This document shows positions 46,142 to 56,089 of a stretch of 64,000 bases of DNA, piece by piece. The notes beneath the pieces were generated by a model. It did no database searches and was not told the DNA's origin. It saw only the letters and a list, made by a program, of their open reading frames with translations. The stretch is from Ulvibacter antarcticus (lineage in GTDB: Bacteria > Bacteroidota > Bacteroidia > Flavobacteriales > Flavobacteriaceae): contig NZ_REFC01000012.1 in the NCBI RefSeq assembly GCF_003688405.1, positions 248,001 through 312,000 of the forward strand, in the 5' to 3' direction. Made by a program: the position numbers and the translations under genes. How positions within the stretch are numbered: the stretch's first letter is position 1; every line of letters starts with the position of its first letter.

Positions 46142-47830
46142 TTAATTTATTATTACCTTTTTTGTAATAGTTTCCCTATTGCTCTTTAATTCAAGTAAAT
46201 ACACTCCGCTAGACAAATTTGATGTGTTATATTGAAGCGATTCATTTAGTTCGTTCTGGTTGTATAATTTGGAGTCAATTTTCTTTCCTTCTGTGGAATA
46301 TAAAGTAAGTTCTAACTGTGTTAAGTTTTCAATATCTGTGATACGTAAATTAACAGCATTGGTTGTTGGATTTGGATATACCGAAATGCTATTGCTTCCT
46401 TGTTCAACTTCAGTAACATTCAATGTTCTATCGATTCTAAATAGCTTTGTGTTAGCAAGGATATCAGAATAATAAAAGAAATAAGCGTTTTGATCTGTAG
46501 TAAATTCATGGTGACTAAGGACATAAGTTTCCGGAACTTCAATAGAAATTAAACCCGAATTATTATATCCATAAAGTGTTCTTTCGTCAGCTTCATTTCG
46601 AAATGAAATGAAAAGCGTTTCCTCAAAAGCAGTATGTAATCCAGAAAACTCTAAGTCTTGTGGTGCATTTGGAACTAAGGTTGCTTCTGTATTTCCGGCT
46701 ACATATTCGACCAAAACACTTTTGGATTCAGCATCTTGATAAGCCATCAACAACCTATTACTTAATGCTCCGGAGGTGTAAAACGCCGAATGGTCGGATG
46801 GACCTGGAATTTCAATCAATTCATTTCCGTCGAAAGAATATAGAAAAGAGGAAGATGTATCATGTCGATACACTATAAAATAATCCTTGCCACTCAACTC
46901 TCCAGCATATTGATATGGTTCTAAATTTGAAGAAGTTTCCATTGCAGTCAAAATCGTTCCATCGTAAACATAAACATTTCTTATCTCGGTGTCTTTATCT
47001 TCATAACGTAAAAACAATTTATCATCCTTTACTCCAACAATATCATATAGAACACTATTATTAGGGGGAACAATAGGAGCTAAATTACTGCCTTCATACG
47101 TATATAACTGAAATCGTTCACCAGTTGTTACTGTTTCATCGTAATAGCTTAGGATTAATTTGTCATTAAATTCAAATTCAATTTTTGCCAATCTGCGATC
47201 TGCCGGGTTTGGAATTACGTTAAATGTTACGCCATTAAATGTCCATAGCTTATAATCGTAAATCACAGTTGTAAGTCTGAGAAATAAGGTGTTTTGAAAT
47301 TCAGAAAAATAGAAATTTCCTCCTCCAAATAAAGTCTCGGGTATCTCTGTTACAACTAACTCACTACCATCAAATGAAAGAAGGACTGGATCCTCGGCCG
47401 TTTCTTGAGCCGCAAAATAAATATGATTATTAAAAGTTGCCAAGTGAATAGCAACATCATACAATGTTGGAAGTTCGTATTCCGTGATTTGTGTTCCATC
47501 ATATTCATATAAAGTATCAACCGTATGATTAGCCAAACTCACAAAATAGTTGTGATTTGAATATGCTCCAACATAATTTTTTAAAAAAGGTTGTGGTCCA
47601 AACGGAATTAATTCAAAATCAACTTCATCAAAGGCGTATATAGGATTAGGTTCTCCCGGATTATAATATTGAAGAAAATAGAGGGCATCATTGGATTTAT
47701 CAAAGTCACCGTATGAAAGATCCGGCTGATTCAGTAACGGGTCTATCGACTGAGCAATGGAAGTCACAAAGAAGAATAAAGAAAGGAGAAAAAGAACCTT
47801 AAATTTTAATGATTTTTTTTCAATAGCCAT
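46142..47830 (-). CDS. Secreted protein with type IX sorting domain
   Basis: A 562-residue protein from the ATG at 47830, chosen because it opens a signal peptide (VLFLLSLFFFVTSIAQ); an upstream in-frame ATG adds 15 residues of non-signal sequence. The body is a series of about 50-residue units with FDG or YDGT turns (YEYDGTQITEYELP, LSFDGSELVVTEIP, YVYDGTILTAMET), probably a beta-propeller. The final 80 residues are a type A T9SS sorting domain: SISVYPNPTTNAVNLRI, then SSGVYLLELKSNRETITKKV. The protein is therefore exported by type IX secretion and released or anchored at the surface. Ligand and role are unknown. Confidence 0.87.
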   Translation of the reverse strand: MAIEKKSLKFKVLFLLSLFFFVTSIAQSIDPLLNQPDLSYGDFDKSNDALYFLQYYNPGEPNPIYAFDEVDFELIPFGPQPFLKNYVGAYSNHNYFVSLANHTVDTLYEYDGTQITEYELPTLYDVAIHLATFNNHIYFAAQETAEDPVLLSFDGSELVVTEIPETLFGGGNFYFSEFQNTLFLRLTTVIYDYKLWTFNGVTFNVIPNPADRRLAKIEFEFNDKLILSYYDETVTTGERFQLYTYEGSNLAPIVPPNNSVLYDIVGVKDDKLFLRYEDKDTEIRNVYVYDGTILTAMETSSNLEPYQYAGELSGKDYFIVYRHDTSSSFLYSFDGNELIEIPGPSDHSAFYTSGALSNRLLMAYQDAESKSVLVEYVAGNTEATLVPNAPQDLEFSGLHTAFEETLFISFRNEADERTLYGYNNSGLISIEVPETYVLSHHEFTTDQNAYFFYYSDILANTKLFRIDRTLNVTEVEQGSNSISVYPNPTTNAVNLRITDIENLTQLELTLYSTEGKKIDSKLYNQNELNESLQYNTSNLSSGVYLLELKSNRETITKKVIIN

Positions 47831-47991
47831 ATATATGCGATTTCTTATTAATTGATGTTTTATAAAGAAATCCAAATATAGAAAAATCTCGACATACTCG
47901 ATACAGTTCTTTAGTTCGAGTTTATGCGATACAATTATTTAAGATTACTACTTTGTTTAAATTAATCGCAATTCAATTATACTTCCTTAGT

Positions 47992-49872
47992 TTATTGTTT
48001 AATAGGAAGCTTTATTAAAGACGGATATTCTGAAGAATGGTGAATCTTATTATGTGCCACAACACCTACAGATTCATCGTAGTTCTTGCCTCCAGTATTT
48101 AAATTACGGGCGAATCTCGGAAAATTACTACTGCTCACTTCAATTCTAATCTTATGGCCTTTTTCAAAATAGTTACTAGTCGACATAGGAGTTAAATTAA
48201 CTTTATACACCTTCCCTTTTTCCATAAAAACTTCTTTTTCATATCCTTCTCGGTATCGTACTCTCTGGATGGTTTCATCTAGGTTATAAGCGGTTCCGTC
48301 GGGATATACATCGATTAGCTTGATAGTGACATCGGTATCCTTAACATCGGACGAAAGATATAGGCAAGACTCTATAAAACCGGTTACTTCTACTCCTTCC
48401 GCTAATACTTCCGAAGTATACACCAAAATATCCTCCCGCGTTTCCATTTGTTGCTGATCGAAAGCTCCACCTTCCACGGCATTTCCTGTACAGCATACAT
48501 TTCCACCATGCGATAGCACAGGATTCATCGGGTCATATGTAAATGAATCCGGATTATCTTTCTTGGGTTTCTTTATCGTTAAAAGACCATCACCTGCAGC
48601 TGTATTTGCTTTTCCGTTACTGTTAAGATAATAAGTAACCATCTTTGTATCCTCCGGAGGCCATTCTTCCGAAGATTGCCATTTATTACTTCCCATTGTA
48701 TAATACTGAACTCTCGGTGTTTTGGCTTTAAAGTCATTCTTTTCTCCCTTTAGCCAAAGGTCAAACCAACTATAAATAAGATCTTCATAATTTAGTCGAG
48801 CGTCTCCAATATTACGTTCACCTACTATAGTGTTTTCGGTAGCACGTGTATATCTACAATGCAAAGTGGGTGCTATTACCAAATATTGATTATCCCGAAT
48901 TTCCTGCTTAGAGGCATTATATCGAATATCCTTAAATAAGGCCAAATTTGGACTAATAGACACATCGTACCAGGAAGTAAACCAGAAACTAGGCACATTA
49001 AAATCCATGCTGTCATGGTACAAACCACTCGTGAACCAATCGGGATGATTCGGAGTTCTCCTTACCATTTTATCGAACACTTCGCGCTTTCCATGTACAT
49101 TTTGAATAATATCCTGAATAGGAAGATGACTTAATGCCTTGGCCATATCAATTTCCGGATTTTCCGGGGCCAGATCGTAAAACCTCGAAATACGAATTAA
49201 ATCTTCCTGAGTAGCTCCTTCCGGGATCCGGGGCTTAAATTTATCATGCTCCACACCGTATAACCATGAAAAGAATAACAATTGCTCTGCTCCTCCTCTA
49301 TACCAGTTCCCCTGCTCCATATAATCTCCCACTTTTCCAATTCCTGCTCCGTACCCCATAGGGACCATAGCGGCAAACGCAGGATTATCTAGAGCAGCAA
49401 CTGCCATTTGCCATTCTGCTGTAGAAGAGCAGCCCCAAGCGCCAATTTTACCGTTAGACCATGATTGATCCTTCATCCACGAAAATGCATCGTATCCATC
49501 TGTCAATGGCATACCAAGTATATCCCATTCTCCTTCAGAATAATACCGCCCTCTTTCGTTCTGTACTACATACGCATATCCTCTTTTTACAGCATCATAG
49601 GCATTTTCTGCAGTTCTGGTTTTTTCTTCACCATCACCCCACGAATTAAAATTATAAGGGGTTCTGGAAAAAATAATCGGTACTTTTTTATCTGTCTTTG
49701 GTCTGTAAATATCGGTTGCCAATCGAATTCCGTCACGCATAGGCATCATTACTTTTTGATCGATAATTGCAATCTCATGTAGTTTTTCTAATACATCTTC
49801 CTGGGCTTGAAGGCACATACTTAAAAGGAGTATTAACAGAAAAAAGTAACGATTACAGGCAAAACGTTTCAT
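47992..49872 (-). CDS. Exported CocE/NonD-family hydrolase (X-Pro dipeptidyl-peptidase type)
   Basis: A 626-residue secreted hydrolase with signal peptide (ending MCLQAQ, about residue 24). The N-terminal alpha/beta hydrolase domain has [14 protein letters not shown], the acyl-enzyme elbow GCSSTAEWQ with probable nucleophile Ser149, and [15 protein letters not shown]; the C-terminal jelly-roll typical of S15-like proteins begins near residue 480 ([21 protein letters not shown]). Family members include cocaine esterase, glutaryl-acylases and X-Pro peptidases. The usual Tyr after the nucleophile in GxSYxG is Ser here. Substrate is unknown; a dipeptide or ester in the periplasm is likely. It is a separate unit downstream of the export operon. 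Confidence 0.88.
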   Translation of the reverse strand: MKRFACNRYFFLLILLLSMCLQAQEDVLEKLHEIAIIDQKVMMPMRDGIRLATDIYRPKTDKKVPIIFSRTPYNFNSWGDGEEKTRTAENAYDAVKRGYAYVVQNERGRYYSEGEWDILGMPLTDGYDAFSWMKDQSWSNGKIGAWGCSSTAEWQMAVAALDNPAFAAMVPMGYGAGIGKVGDYMEQGNWYRGGAEQLLFFSWLYGVEHDKFKPRIPEGATQEDLIRISRFYDLAPENPEIDMAKALSHLPIQDIIQNVHGKREVFDKMVRRTPNHPDWFTSGLYHDSMDFNVPSFWFTSWYDVSISPNLALFKDIRYNASKQEIRDNQYLVIAPTLHCRYTRATENTIVGERNIGDARLNYEDLIYSWFDLWLKGEKNDFKAKTPRVQYYTMGSNKWQSSEEWPPEDTKMVTYYLNSNGKANTAAGDGLLTIKKPKKDNPDSFTYDPMNPVLSHGGNVCCTGNAVEGGAFDQQQMETREDILVYTSEVLAEGVEVTGFIESCLYLSSDVKDTDVTIKLIDVYPDGTAYNLDETIQRVRYREGYEKEVFMEKGKVYKVNLTPMSTSNYFEKGHKIRIEVSSSNFPRFARNLNTGGKNYDESVGVVAHNKIHHSSEYPSLIKLPIKQ

Positions 49873-50023
49873 GAGCTTAGTTTTTGATATTAATAGATGC
49901 TTAAAGATACTTAAATTGATAATCAGTATTTTCTATTTTATGAAATTTAGTATTTAACAATTTTATCTTAAAGAAAATACATATTGTTAATAAACTGATT
50001 TACAAATATTTATAAACCTAATT

Positions 50024-52438
50024 CTACTCAAACTTTAAATATTTTATCAAATCAATTTTAGTCGCATGATAGGCTTTAAAGCCAACTACACTAAATACTA
50101 AGACGAGCAGTAATATGGGAGTAACTATATATGGCCATATAGGCATGTCAATGCGATACACAAAATTATCAAGCCAGTTTTGCATTAAAAAATACGCGAT
50201 TGGTAACAGTATCAATGAGGCGATCACTGTAATTTTTAAAAAACTGTTTATCAAGGGTAGAATTATTTCTCGTGCCGATGCTCCTAATGTTTTTCGAATA
50301 GCAACTTCTTTTAAGCGCTGTTGTATCGTTAAGGTAGCCAAAGCAAATAATCCAAGTAATGAAATGATAATGACCATAATCGATAAAATTAAAAACATGG
50401 TTTGTTGCTTTTGATATTTATCATAGGTCTCGGCGAACTTTTTATCGAGAAAGCCATAGGAAAAGGGATACTCACTATCTACATGAACCTTCCAAAAGTC
50501 TTCAATTGCAGAAATAGTTTGTGCGACATCATCAGATTTTACCTTAAACTGCATCGCATGAAGCCAGTCTTTTGAAAAAGAAAAAGTGTTCCAATGTAAT
50601 AAGAACATTGGGTCTATTTTTGTATCGAAACCGTCAAAATGATAATCTTGTATCATTCCAATCACTTCTAGTGGTCTGTTATCCTCGTCCCGCATCCATC
50701 CTACTCGCAACTTTTTTCCAATTGGGTCATCATAAATTCCCAATCGCTTGGCTGCAGTTTCATTGATAACGATACTTGAAATTGTGTCGGATGAGAATGC
50801 TTCAGAGAAGCCTCTACCTTTCAAAACTTTCAGCTTTGCAAAATCGATATAATTGAAATCGACCAGATTAGAACCTGAATTAAAACCAACATCACCATAG
50901 GAAAGGTTGGTTCCGTTTACATTTCCTTCACCTGGAACAAACATGCTTGCAGACACATCAAGAATATTGGAGTTTTTCGATAATACTTGTTTTGCAAGTT
51001 CATATTTTTGGTATTCGCTTCCGACGTTAAAAACATCAACAACCAGAGTTTGATCTTTATCAAAACCAAGGTCCTTATTGATCATAAAATGTATCTGACT
51101 ATAAATCACCAGAACACCAATTAGAAAAAACCCGGAGATTAGAAATTGCAATGCCAACATCGCATTTCGCACTAGAACTCCTTTTTTAGATCGGGAATAG
51201 TTCCCTTTTAATACTTCGATCGACTTAAATTTAGAAACATAGATCGCTGGCACAAGACCGATAAAGAGAGACGTAAAAAAGGCTACACCGACTATCTTAA
51301 GGATACTTGTTCCATTAAAAATGGAGATATCTTTTCCTATAAACTCGTTAAAATAAGGCAAGATAAGCTCCACTAATAGCAAAGCAAACAATAATGCCAT
51401 AAAACCTTGAACTAAAACCTCCAAAATATAATGTATAGTCAGCTCCTTTTTCGAAAGTCCTAAAGTTTTTTTAACTCCAACTTCCTTAGCTCTCTGGCTT
51501 GCAGACGCGGTTGAAAGGTTAATGAAATTTACACAGGATATAAGGATAAGTAATAACGACAGCCCAGTAAGCACCAATAATAGCTGGTAATTTCCCTTCC
51601 CGCTCGGGCCGGCATAATCTGCCTTATGATGCAATCGAATGGTTCCCAGATTTTCGAGCAGCACTTTTATAACGCCATATTTATCATCAAATTCTTCTAG
51701 AGTTATCCCACTACCCTCTAATTTTGGCTTTATATTTTTCTCAATAATAATATTGTTCATTTTGCTTTTTACTTCCGCTACATCGGCTCCTGGAGTAAGT
51801 TTACAAAAGAGCTCATTTTGGAAATTCCCCCAATGTAGCTCGAAGGGTTCTGAGAACTGGATTAGTAGATCCGATTCATAATGGGAATTACCCGGAACTT
51901 CATAAACACAACTAACAGTATAATCTTCCTCGTCTATAGTAACAAGATTTCCGATTGCACTTTTATCCCCAAAAATCTCTTCTGAAAGGGTTTTAGATAA
52001 AGCAATATGCTTTCTGTTTTCTAAAAATTTACCTGAAGAACCTTCCAATATTTCAAAAGGGAAAAAATTAAAAAATTCTGGCTCGGTAAAAGTAGTTTTT
52101 TCAGTAAAAGTGTTCTGTCCATTGTACTTTAGAACACGGCTCCTATAAAATGGTGATATTAAAACCGTTTCTTCAACCTCCGGAATGTCACTTTTAAATA
52201 GAATTGCTTCTGCCGAAGTACTTGAAAAGTAAATCCCGTTTCGCTTAGACTCATTTGCTATGCGATAGACATCATCCTTATTGGGATTCCATTGATTGTA
52301 ACTATTTTCATCATTAAAATAGAGCATTACAATAAGTAAACCTGCCAGACCTAAAGTCAGTCCAGAGATATTTACCAATAGATTTAGCCAGTTTTTTTTA
52401 CTATTTCTATAAAATATTTTAAACCAGATTTTTAACAT
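50024..52438 (-). CDS. MacB-like ABC transporter permease (FtsX type)
   Basis: An 804-residue permease, the usual length of the Bacteroidetes FtsX/MacB subgroup. One membrane helix near residue 20 is followed by a large MacB-type periplasmic domain. Two FtsX permease domains follow: the first near 285-400 (SASQRAKEVGVKKTLGLSKK) and the second near 685-800 (IQQRLKEVAIRKTLGASARE). Between them lies a second periplasmic domain. This type does not import substrate; it drives a periplasmic machine that expels peptides, toxins or lipoproteins. The order membrane-fusion protein, ATPase, permease on one strand forms the operon expressed from the sigma-54 promoter at 54586-54601. The cargo is unknown. 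Confidence 0.92.
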   Translation of the reverse strand: MLKIWFKIFYRNSKKNWLNLLVNISGLTLGLAGLLIVMLYFNDENSYNQWNPNKDDVYRIANESKRNGIYFSSTSAEAILFKSDIPEVEETVLISPFYRSRVLKYNGQNTFTEKTTFTEPEFFNFFPFEILEGSSGKFLENRKHIALSKTLSEEIFGDKSAIGNLVTIDEEDYTVSCVYEVPGNSHYESDLLIQFSEPFELHWGNFQNELFCKLTPGADVAEVKSKMNNIIIEKNIKPKLEGSGITLEEFDDKYGVIKVLLENLGTIRLHHKADYAGPSGKGNYQLLLVLTGLSLLLILISCVNFINLSTASASQRAKEVGVKKTLGLSKKELTIHYILEVLVQGFMALLFALLLVELILPYFNEFIGKDISIFNGTSILKIVGVAFFTSLFIGLVPAIYVSKFKSIEVLKGNYSRSKKGVLVRNAMLALQFLISGFFLIGVLVIYSQIHFMINKDLGFDKDQTLVVDVFNVGSEYQKYELAKQVLSKNSNILDVSASMFVPGEGNVNGTNLSYGDVGFNSGSNLVDFNYIDFAKLKVLKGRGFSEAFSSDTISSIVINETAAKRLGIYDDPIGKKLRVGWMRDEDNRPLEVIGMIQDYHFDGFDTKIDPMFLLHWNTFSFSKDWLHAMQFKVKSDDVAQTISAIEDFWKVHVDSEYPFSYGFLDKKFAETYDKYQKQQTMFLILSIMVIIISLLGLFALATLTIQQRLKEVAIRKTLGASAREIILPLINSFLKITVIASLILLPIAYFLMQNWLDNFVYRIDMPIWPYIVTPILLLVLVFSVVGFKAYHATKIDLIKYLKFE

Positions 52439-52529
52439 TTTTGTTTGTTTTGATGTTCGATTTTGATTGCTTTCTTCGGAAACGCTTGATTAATGCGCTA
52501 TTATAATTTGGACGATTAGAGTTGATCTT

Positions 52530-53231
52530 TTACTGAATGAGAATGTCTAATTTTTGTTCGTTTTTTATTTCTGAAACAATTTCCCCATCCTTCAAGCTGA
52601 TTGTTCTAGTTGAAAATTTTGCATCATAGGCAGAGTGAGTCACCATTATTATGGTAGTTCCCTGTGCGTTTAATTCGGAAAGTAATTCCATTACTTCATT
52701 TCCATTTTTACTATCCAGATTACCAGTAGGCTCATCAGCCAAAACAAGCTTGGGATTCGTAACTAAAGCTCTAGCCACTGCTACACGTTGTTGTTGCCCT
52801 CCTGAAAGTTGTAAAGGGAAATGTTTTGCTCTGTGTGCAATTCCAACTCTTTCAAGCATTTGGGTCACTTTAACTTTACGATCTTCCGGCTTCACTTTAT
52901 TGTAGATTAAGGGAAGTTCGACGTTTTCGTACACTGAAAGCTCATCAATCAGGTTGAAGTTTTGAAACACAAACCCAATATTAGCCTTTCTAATAGAAGC
53001 TCTTTGTTTCTCATTATAAGATGCAACCTCTTCCACATCGAATTGATAACTCCCGTCATCCGGGGAATCTAGGAGACCAATAATATTTAGTAAGGTAGAT
53101 TTTCCACAACCTGAAGGCCCCATGATTGATAGAAATTCACCTGTATTTACAGATAAACTTAATTGATTTAGTGCAGTAGTCTCCACTTCTTCAGTTCTAT
53201 AAGTTTTAATAAGATTTTTAATTGTGATCAT
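52530..53231 (-). CDS. ABC transporter ATP-binding protein (MacB/LolD type)
   Basis: A 233-residue ATPase with Walker A GPSGCGKST (38-46), signature LSGGQ (142-146), Walker B LVLADEP (162-168) and the switch His in IMVTHSA. The sequence is of the MacB/LolD/FtsE class (QNFNLIDELSVYENVELPL), which pairs with FtsX-type permeases rather than importers. It sits between the fusion protein and permease genes with gaps of about 80 and 90 bases and no terminator. It should act at the inner membrane as the engine of the tripartite export pump. Confidence 0.95.
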   Translation of the reverse strand: MITIKNLIKTYRTEEVETTALNQLSLSVNTGEFLSIMGPSGCGKSTLLNIIGLLDSPDDGSYQFDVEEVASYNEKQRASIRKANIGFVFQNFNLIDELSVYENVELPLIYNKVKPEDRKVKVTQMLERVGIAHRAKHFPLQLSGGQQQRVAVARALVTNPKLVLADEPTGNLDSKNGNEVMELLSELNAQGTTIIMVTHSAYDAKFSTRTISLKDGEIVSEIKNEQKLDILIQ

Positions 53232-53313
53232 AGGTTAAAAAGTTTTAAGTAATTCAATTAATTCAGAAATGATTGTCAGGATTATGTTTAGAATGAATGT
53301 CATCATGCTAGTT

Positions 53314-54558
53314 TCAATTAATAGTTATTTCTTCTACGTCTAGAAAATCATCATAGCTGGAGATGATAACCTTGTCTCCTTCTTGAAGTCCGTCCATAAT
53401 TTCGTAATAAAAGGGATTTTCTCTTCCTAGTTTTATGTTTCTTTTTACTGCTTTATTTTCAGAATCTAAAACAAATACCCACTTCCCATGTGTACTTTGA
53501 TAAAACATCCCTTTGGAAATCAAAAGCGCCTGTTGACTATTCGATAAAAACAGCTTAGTTTGTAGCGACATTCCTCCTTTGATAGTATTGTTGAGTACCT
53601 CTTCGTCAAAAGTAAGTTCCACTTCAAATTGTCCGCTAACTACTTCGGGGAAGATCTTAGAAACAGATATTTCATAAGATTCAGATCCTACATTGACAAT
53701 ACCTTTAGTGCCTTCAACTAGTTTTGAAATATAAAATTCATCCACTTTCGCAACCAGTTTGTACCCATCCAGCACAGCAATTTTACCAACAGATTGCCCT
53801 TGAATGTAATTCTCTCCTAAATTTGGGTTGAAAGACGACAACATCCCATCTATTGGAGCTTTTAGTGTAAAGTTTTCCTTGTTTTTATGAAGTAACTCAA
53901 GGCTCTTCTGCATATTCTGAATTGAAACATCGATACGAGAAAGTTGCACACTTCTATCCCCTTTTTCACGAGATACGCTTTTTTTAATAGCCTCATTACG
54001 TTCGCTCTGATACTCGTATTCCTGTACCGAGGCCTTATAATCGTTTTTGGCAATTACATCTTTTCTATAAAGCGTTGTATCTGTTACATATTGACGCTTC
54101 GCATTTTTATACGAATTATCGATACTTAGTAATTGCTCAGTTAAATTGAGTTGTTGGGATTTTATATTTACACGTATGTTTCTTAGATTATTAATCTGTT
54201 CAACAATTGCCGTCTCCTGAGTTAAATAGCTAAGTTCTGCGTTCGGATTGTAAATTTTTAAAAGAGGCGTTCCTTTGTTTACCATTTGTCCACTTTCTAC
54301 AAATATTTCAGATACAGCTCCACCCTGAACCACGTTTATTAAAACGGAAGTTTTAGGTTCAACCTGACTATTAAATAAAATCACATCTTCAAAATCGGCT
54401 TTTTTCACTTCTCTAATTGCAAGAGTATCATTATCTAGATTTACCTGTCTTTTTCTTGTAAAATTATAAACTGTCATTAATAACAATAGGATAAAAATGG
54501 TCCCACCAATAAGCATCTTTTTGTTGTTTTTATTTTTTGGTTTTAATTGCTTGTCCAT
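53314..54558 (-). CDS. MacA-like membrane-fusion protein (HlyD family)
   Basis: A 414-residue periplasmic adaptor. A basic N-terminus and one membrane helix (about 15-33) anchor it. A beta-barrel/lipoyl part (SEIFVESGQMVNKGTPLLKIYN and, after the coiled coil, FTLKAPIDGMLSSFNPNLGENYIQG) flanks a long coiled-coil hairpin (about 105-230). The C-terminal barrel ends with LQEGDKVIISSYDDFLD. This is the standard layout of HlyD/MacA proteins that bridge an inner-membrane pump and an outer-membrane channel. No TolC-like gene is in the window. It is the first gene after the sigma-54 promoter, with a short 5' leader. Confidence 0.93.
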   Translation of the reverse strand: MDKQLKPKNKNNKKMLIGGTIFILLLLMTVYNFTRKRQVNLDNDTLAIREVKKADFEDVILFNSQVEPKTSVLINVVQGGAVSEIFVESGQMVNKGTPLLKIYNPNAELSYLTQETAIVEQINNLRNIRVNIKSQQLNLTEQLLSIDNSYKNAKRQYVTDTTLYRKDVIAKNDYKASVQEYEYQSERNEAIKKSVSREKGDRSVQLSRIDVSIQNMQKSLELLHKNKENFTLKAPIDGMLSSFNPNLGENYIQGQSVGKIAVLDGYKLVAKVDEFYISKLVEGTKGIVNVGSESYEISVSKIFPEVVSGQFEVELTFDEEVLNNTIKGGMSLQTKLFLSNSQQALLISKGMFYQSTHGKWVFVLDSENKAVKRNIKLGRENPFYYEIMDGLQEGDKVIISSYDDFLDVEEITIN

Positions 54559-54585
54559 TATAACTTAGTTGTTTTAAAAGATATA

Positions 54586-54601
54586 TGCCACAAATATGCC
54601 A
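54586..54601 (-). promoter_or_regulatory. Sigma-54 promoter of the export operon
   Basis: On the minus strand TGGCATATTTGTGGCA fits the sigma-54 -24/-12 element: GG and GC separated by exactly ten bases, with all but two or three conserved bases present. The membrane-fusion start codon is about 28 bases downstream of the -12 GC. A sigma-54-dependent activator is encoded divergently, which strongly supports the call. Confidence 0.8.
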
Positions 54602-54662
54602 TCAAAAAAAGAATTGTAAGTTATTGAATTATAAGTGTTTATGATTTATAGGTTTTCACTAC

Positions 54663-54700
54663 TGTTCATTATCGAACATTTATTTGTTCGTTTTCAAACA
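54663..54700. promoter_or_regulatory. Phased half-sites, probable enhancer for the NtrC-type regulator
   Basis: TGTTC starts at 54663, GAACA at 54674, TGTTC at 54685 and AAACA (one mismatch to GAACA) at 54696: four half-sites of alternating orientation at 11-bp steps. The core is the dyad CGAACATTTATTTGTTCG (54673-54690). It lies 60-100 bases upstream of the sigma-54 promoter, the normal distance for an activator site, and just before the activator's own gene. Confidence 0.65.
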
Positions 54701-54711
54701 TCTGTGTACTT

Positions 54712-56088
54712 ATGCATATGCGAAAGAAGGAAGCAACCATATTAATTGTAGATGATGATGACGATATTTTGTTTTCTGCCAGAATTAGCCTGAAAAAATA
54801 CTTCACGACAATCTTAACTACAAATGATCCTCGAAAGATAACAACTAAACTATCTGAACAACTGGATGTAGTTTTACTGGATATGAACTACCGCATTGGC
54901 TTCGAAGATGGTAAAGAAGGCCTGTATTGGTTAAAGCATATTAAGAAAATTAGCCCTGAAACCACTGTCATTCTAATGACGGCATTTGGAAGTGTAAACC
55001 TTGCGGTCGATGCTATAAAAATGGGCGCAACCGATTTTATTCTTAAACCCTGGAATACAGAAAAATTATATAGTATTGTAAATGCAGGGGTCGAACTCGC
55101 CCGATCTAAACGCAAGAATACGCAGTTAGAATCGATACAATCGCAAAAGAATACTGAATTCCATAAAAAGACAGAACATATCATAGGTGATTCTCCTGCT
55201 ATGAACCATGCTGTAACGATGTTAGAAAAGGTGGCACCTACCGATGCAAACATTCTGGTTTTAGGAGAAAATGGTACTGGGAAATACGTGTTTGCAAAGG
55301 AGATTCATATTCAATCTGAAAGAAATAATCATCCTTTTATTCATGTAGATCTTGGATCATTAAGTGAGTCATTGTTTGAAAGTGAACTATTTGGATATTC
55401 GAAAGGGGCTTTTACCGATGCTCATAAAGATACTTTGGGTCGATTTGAACTTGCAAAAGGGGGTACCATTTTTCTGGATGAAATTGGCAATATACCATTG
55501 CACTTACAATCGAAACTTCTTACGGTCATTCAAAACAGAAAAGTGTCGCGCTTAGGAGAAGCAACAGAGAGATTATTGGATGTGCGAATAATATGTGCCA
55601 CCAATGCCGATATTTATCAAATGGTGGAAGATGGTGATTTTCGCCAAGATCTTTTATATAGAATCAATACGATTGAATTAAATTTACCTCCCTTACGAAA
55701 CAGGCAGGAAGATATTTTACTTTTAGCGGAGCACTTTCTTAAAAATTTAAGTCAGAAGTACCGTAAGACGATTTCTGGAATGTCTTCTGAAACTATAAAG
55801 GCACTTCAAGAATATCATTGGCCAGGGAATATTAGGGAGCTAGAGCATATTATTGAACGGGCTGTTATTATTAGCGATCATCAAGAAATTGAACCTTCAG
55901 ACTTACATTTTTCAAATCGAAAATTTGATAATTCGTCACCGCCTGCGACATTAAATTTAGAAGAAACCGAGATCAATCTTATTAAAAATGCCCTTGAGAA
56001 AAACATGGGTAATATTAGTAAAGCAGCCAAAGAGTTAGGGCTCACCCGCGCCGCTCTTTATAGACGTTTAGAAAAATATAATATCTAA
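54712..56088 (+). CDS. NtrC-family sigma-54-dependent response regulator
   Basis: A 458-residue transcription activator. Residues 5-125 form a receiver domain with acidic pocket VDDDDD (13-18) and phospho-acceptor Asp57 in VVLLDMNY. The AAA+ sigma-54 domain runs 157-395: Walker A GENGTGK (185-191), Walker B TIFLDE (252-257) and arginine-rich sensor FRQDLLYRIN. The sigma-54 contact loop reads GAFTDA (232-237) instead of GAFTGA. The C-terminal Fis-type helix-turn-helix is NISKAAKELGLTRAALYRRL. The kinase gene starts two bases after its stop. It most likely switches on the divergent export operon through the phased half-sites and sigma-54 promoter between them. Confidence 0.95.
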   Translation: MHMRKKEATILIVDDDDDILFSARISLKKYFTTILTTNDPRKITTKLSEQLDVVLLDMNYRIGFEDGKEGLYWLKHIKKISPETTVILMTAFGSVNLAVDAIKMGATDFILKPWNTEKLYSIVNAGVELARSKRKNTQLESIQSQKNTEFHKKTEHIIGDSPAMNHAVTMLEKVAPTDANILVLGENGTGKYVFAKEIHIQSERNNHPFIHVDLGSLSESLFESELFGYSKGAFTDAHKDTLGRFELAKGGTIFLDEIGNIPLHLQSKLLTVIQNRKVSRLGEATERLLDVRIICATNADIYQMVEDGDFRQDLLYRINTIELNLPPLRNRQEDILLLAEHFLKNLSQKYRKTISGMSSETIKALQEYHWPGNIRELEHIIERAVIISDHQEIEPSDLHFSNRKFDNSSPPATLNLEETEINLIKNALEKNMGNISKAAKELGLTRAALYRRLEKYNI

Positions 56089-56089
56089 A

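Noticed and set aside
46142-47875. Longer N-terminus for the T9SS cargo protein starting at 47875
   Set aside because: It places 15 non-signal residues before a good signal peptide; the ATG at 47830 is preferred.
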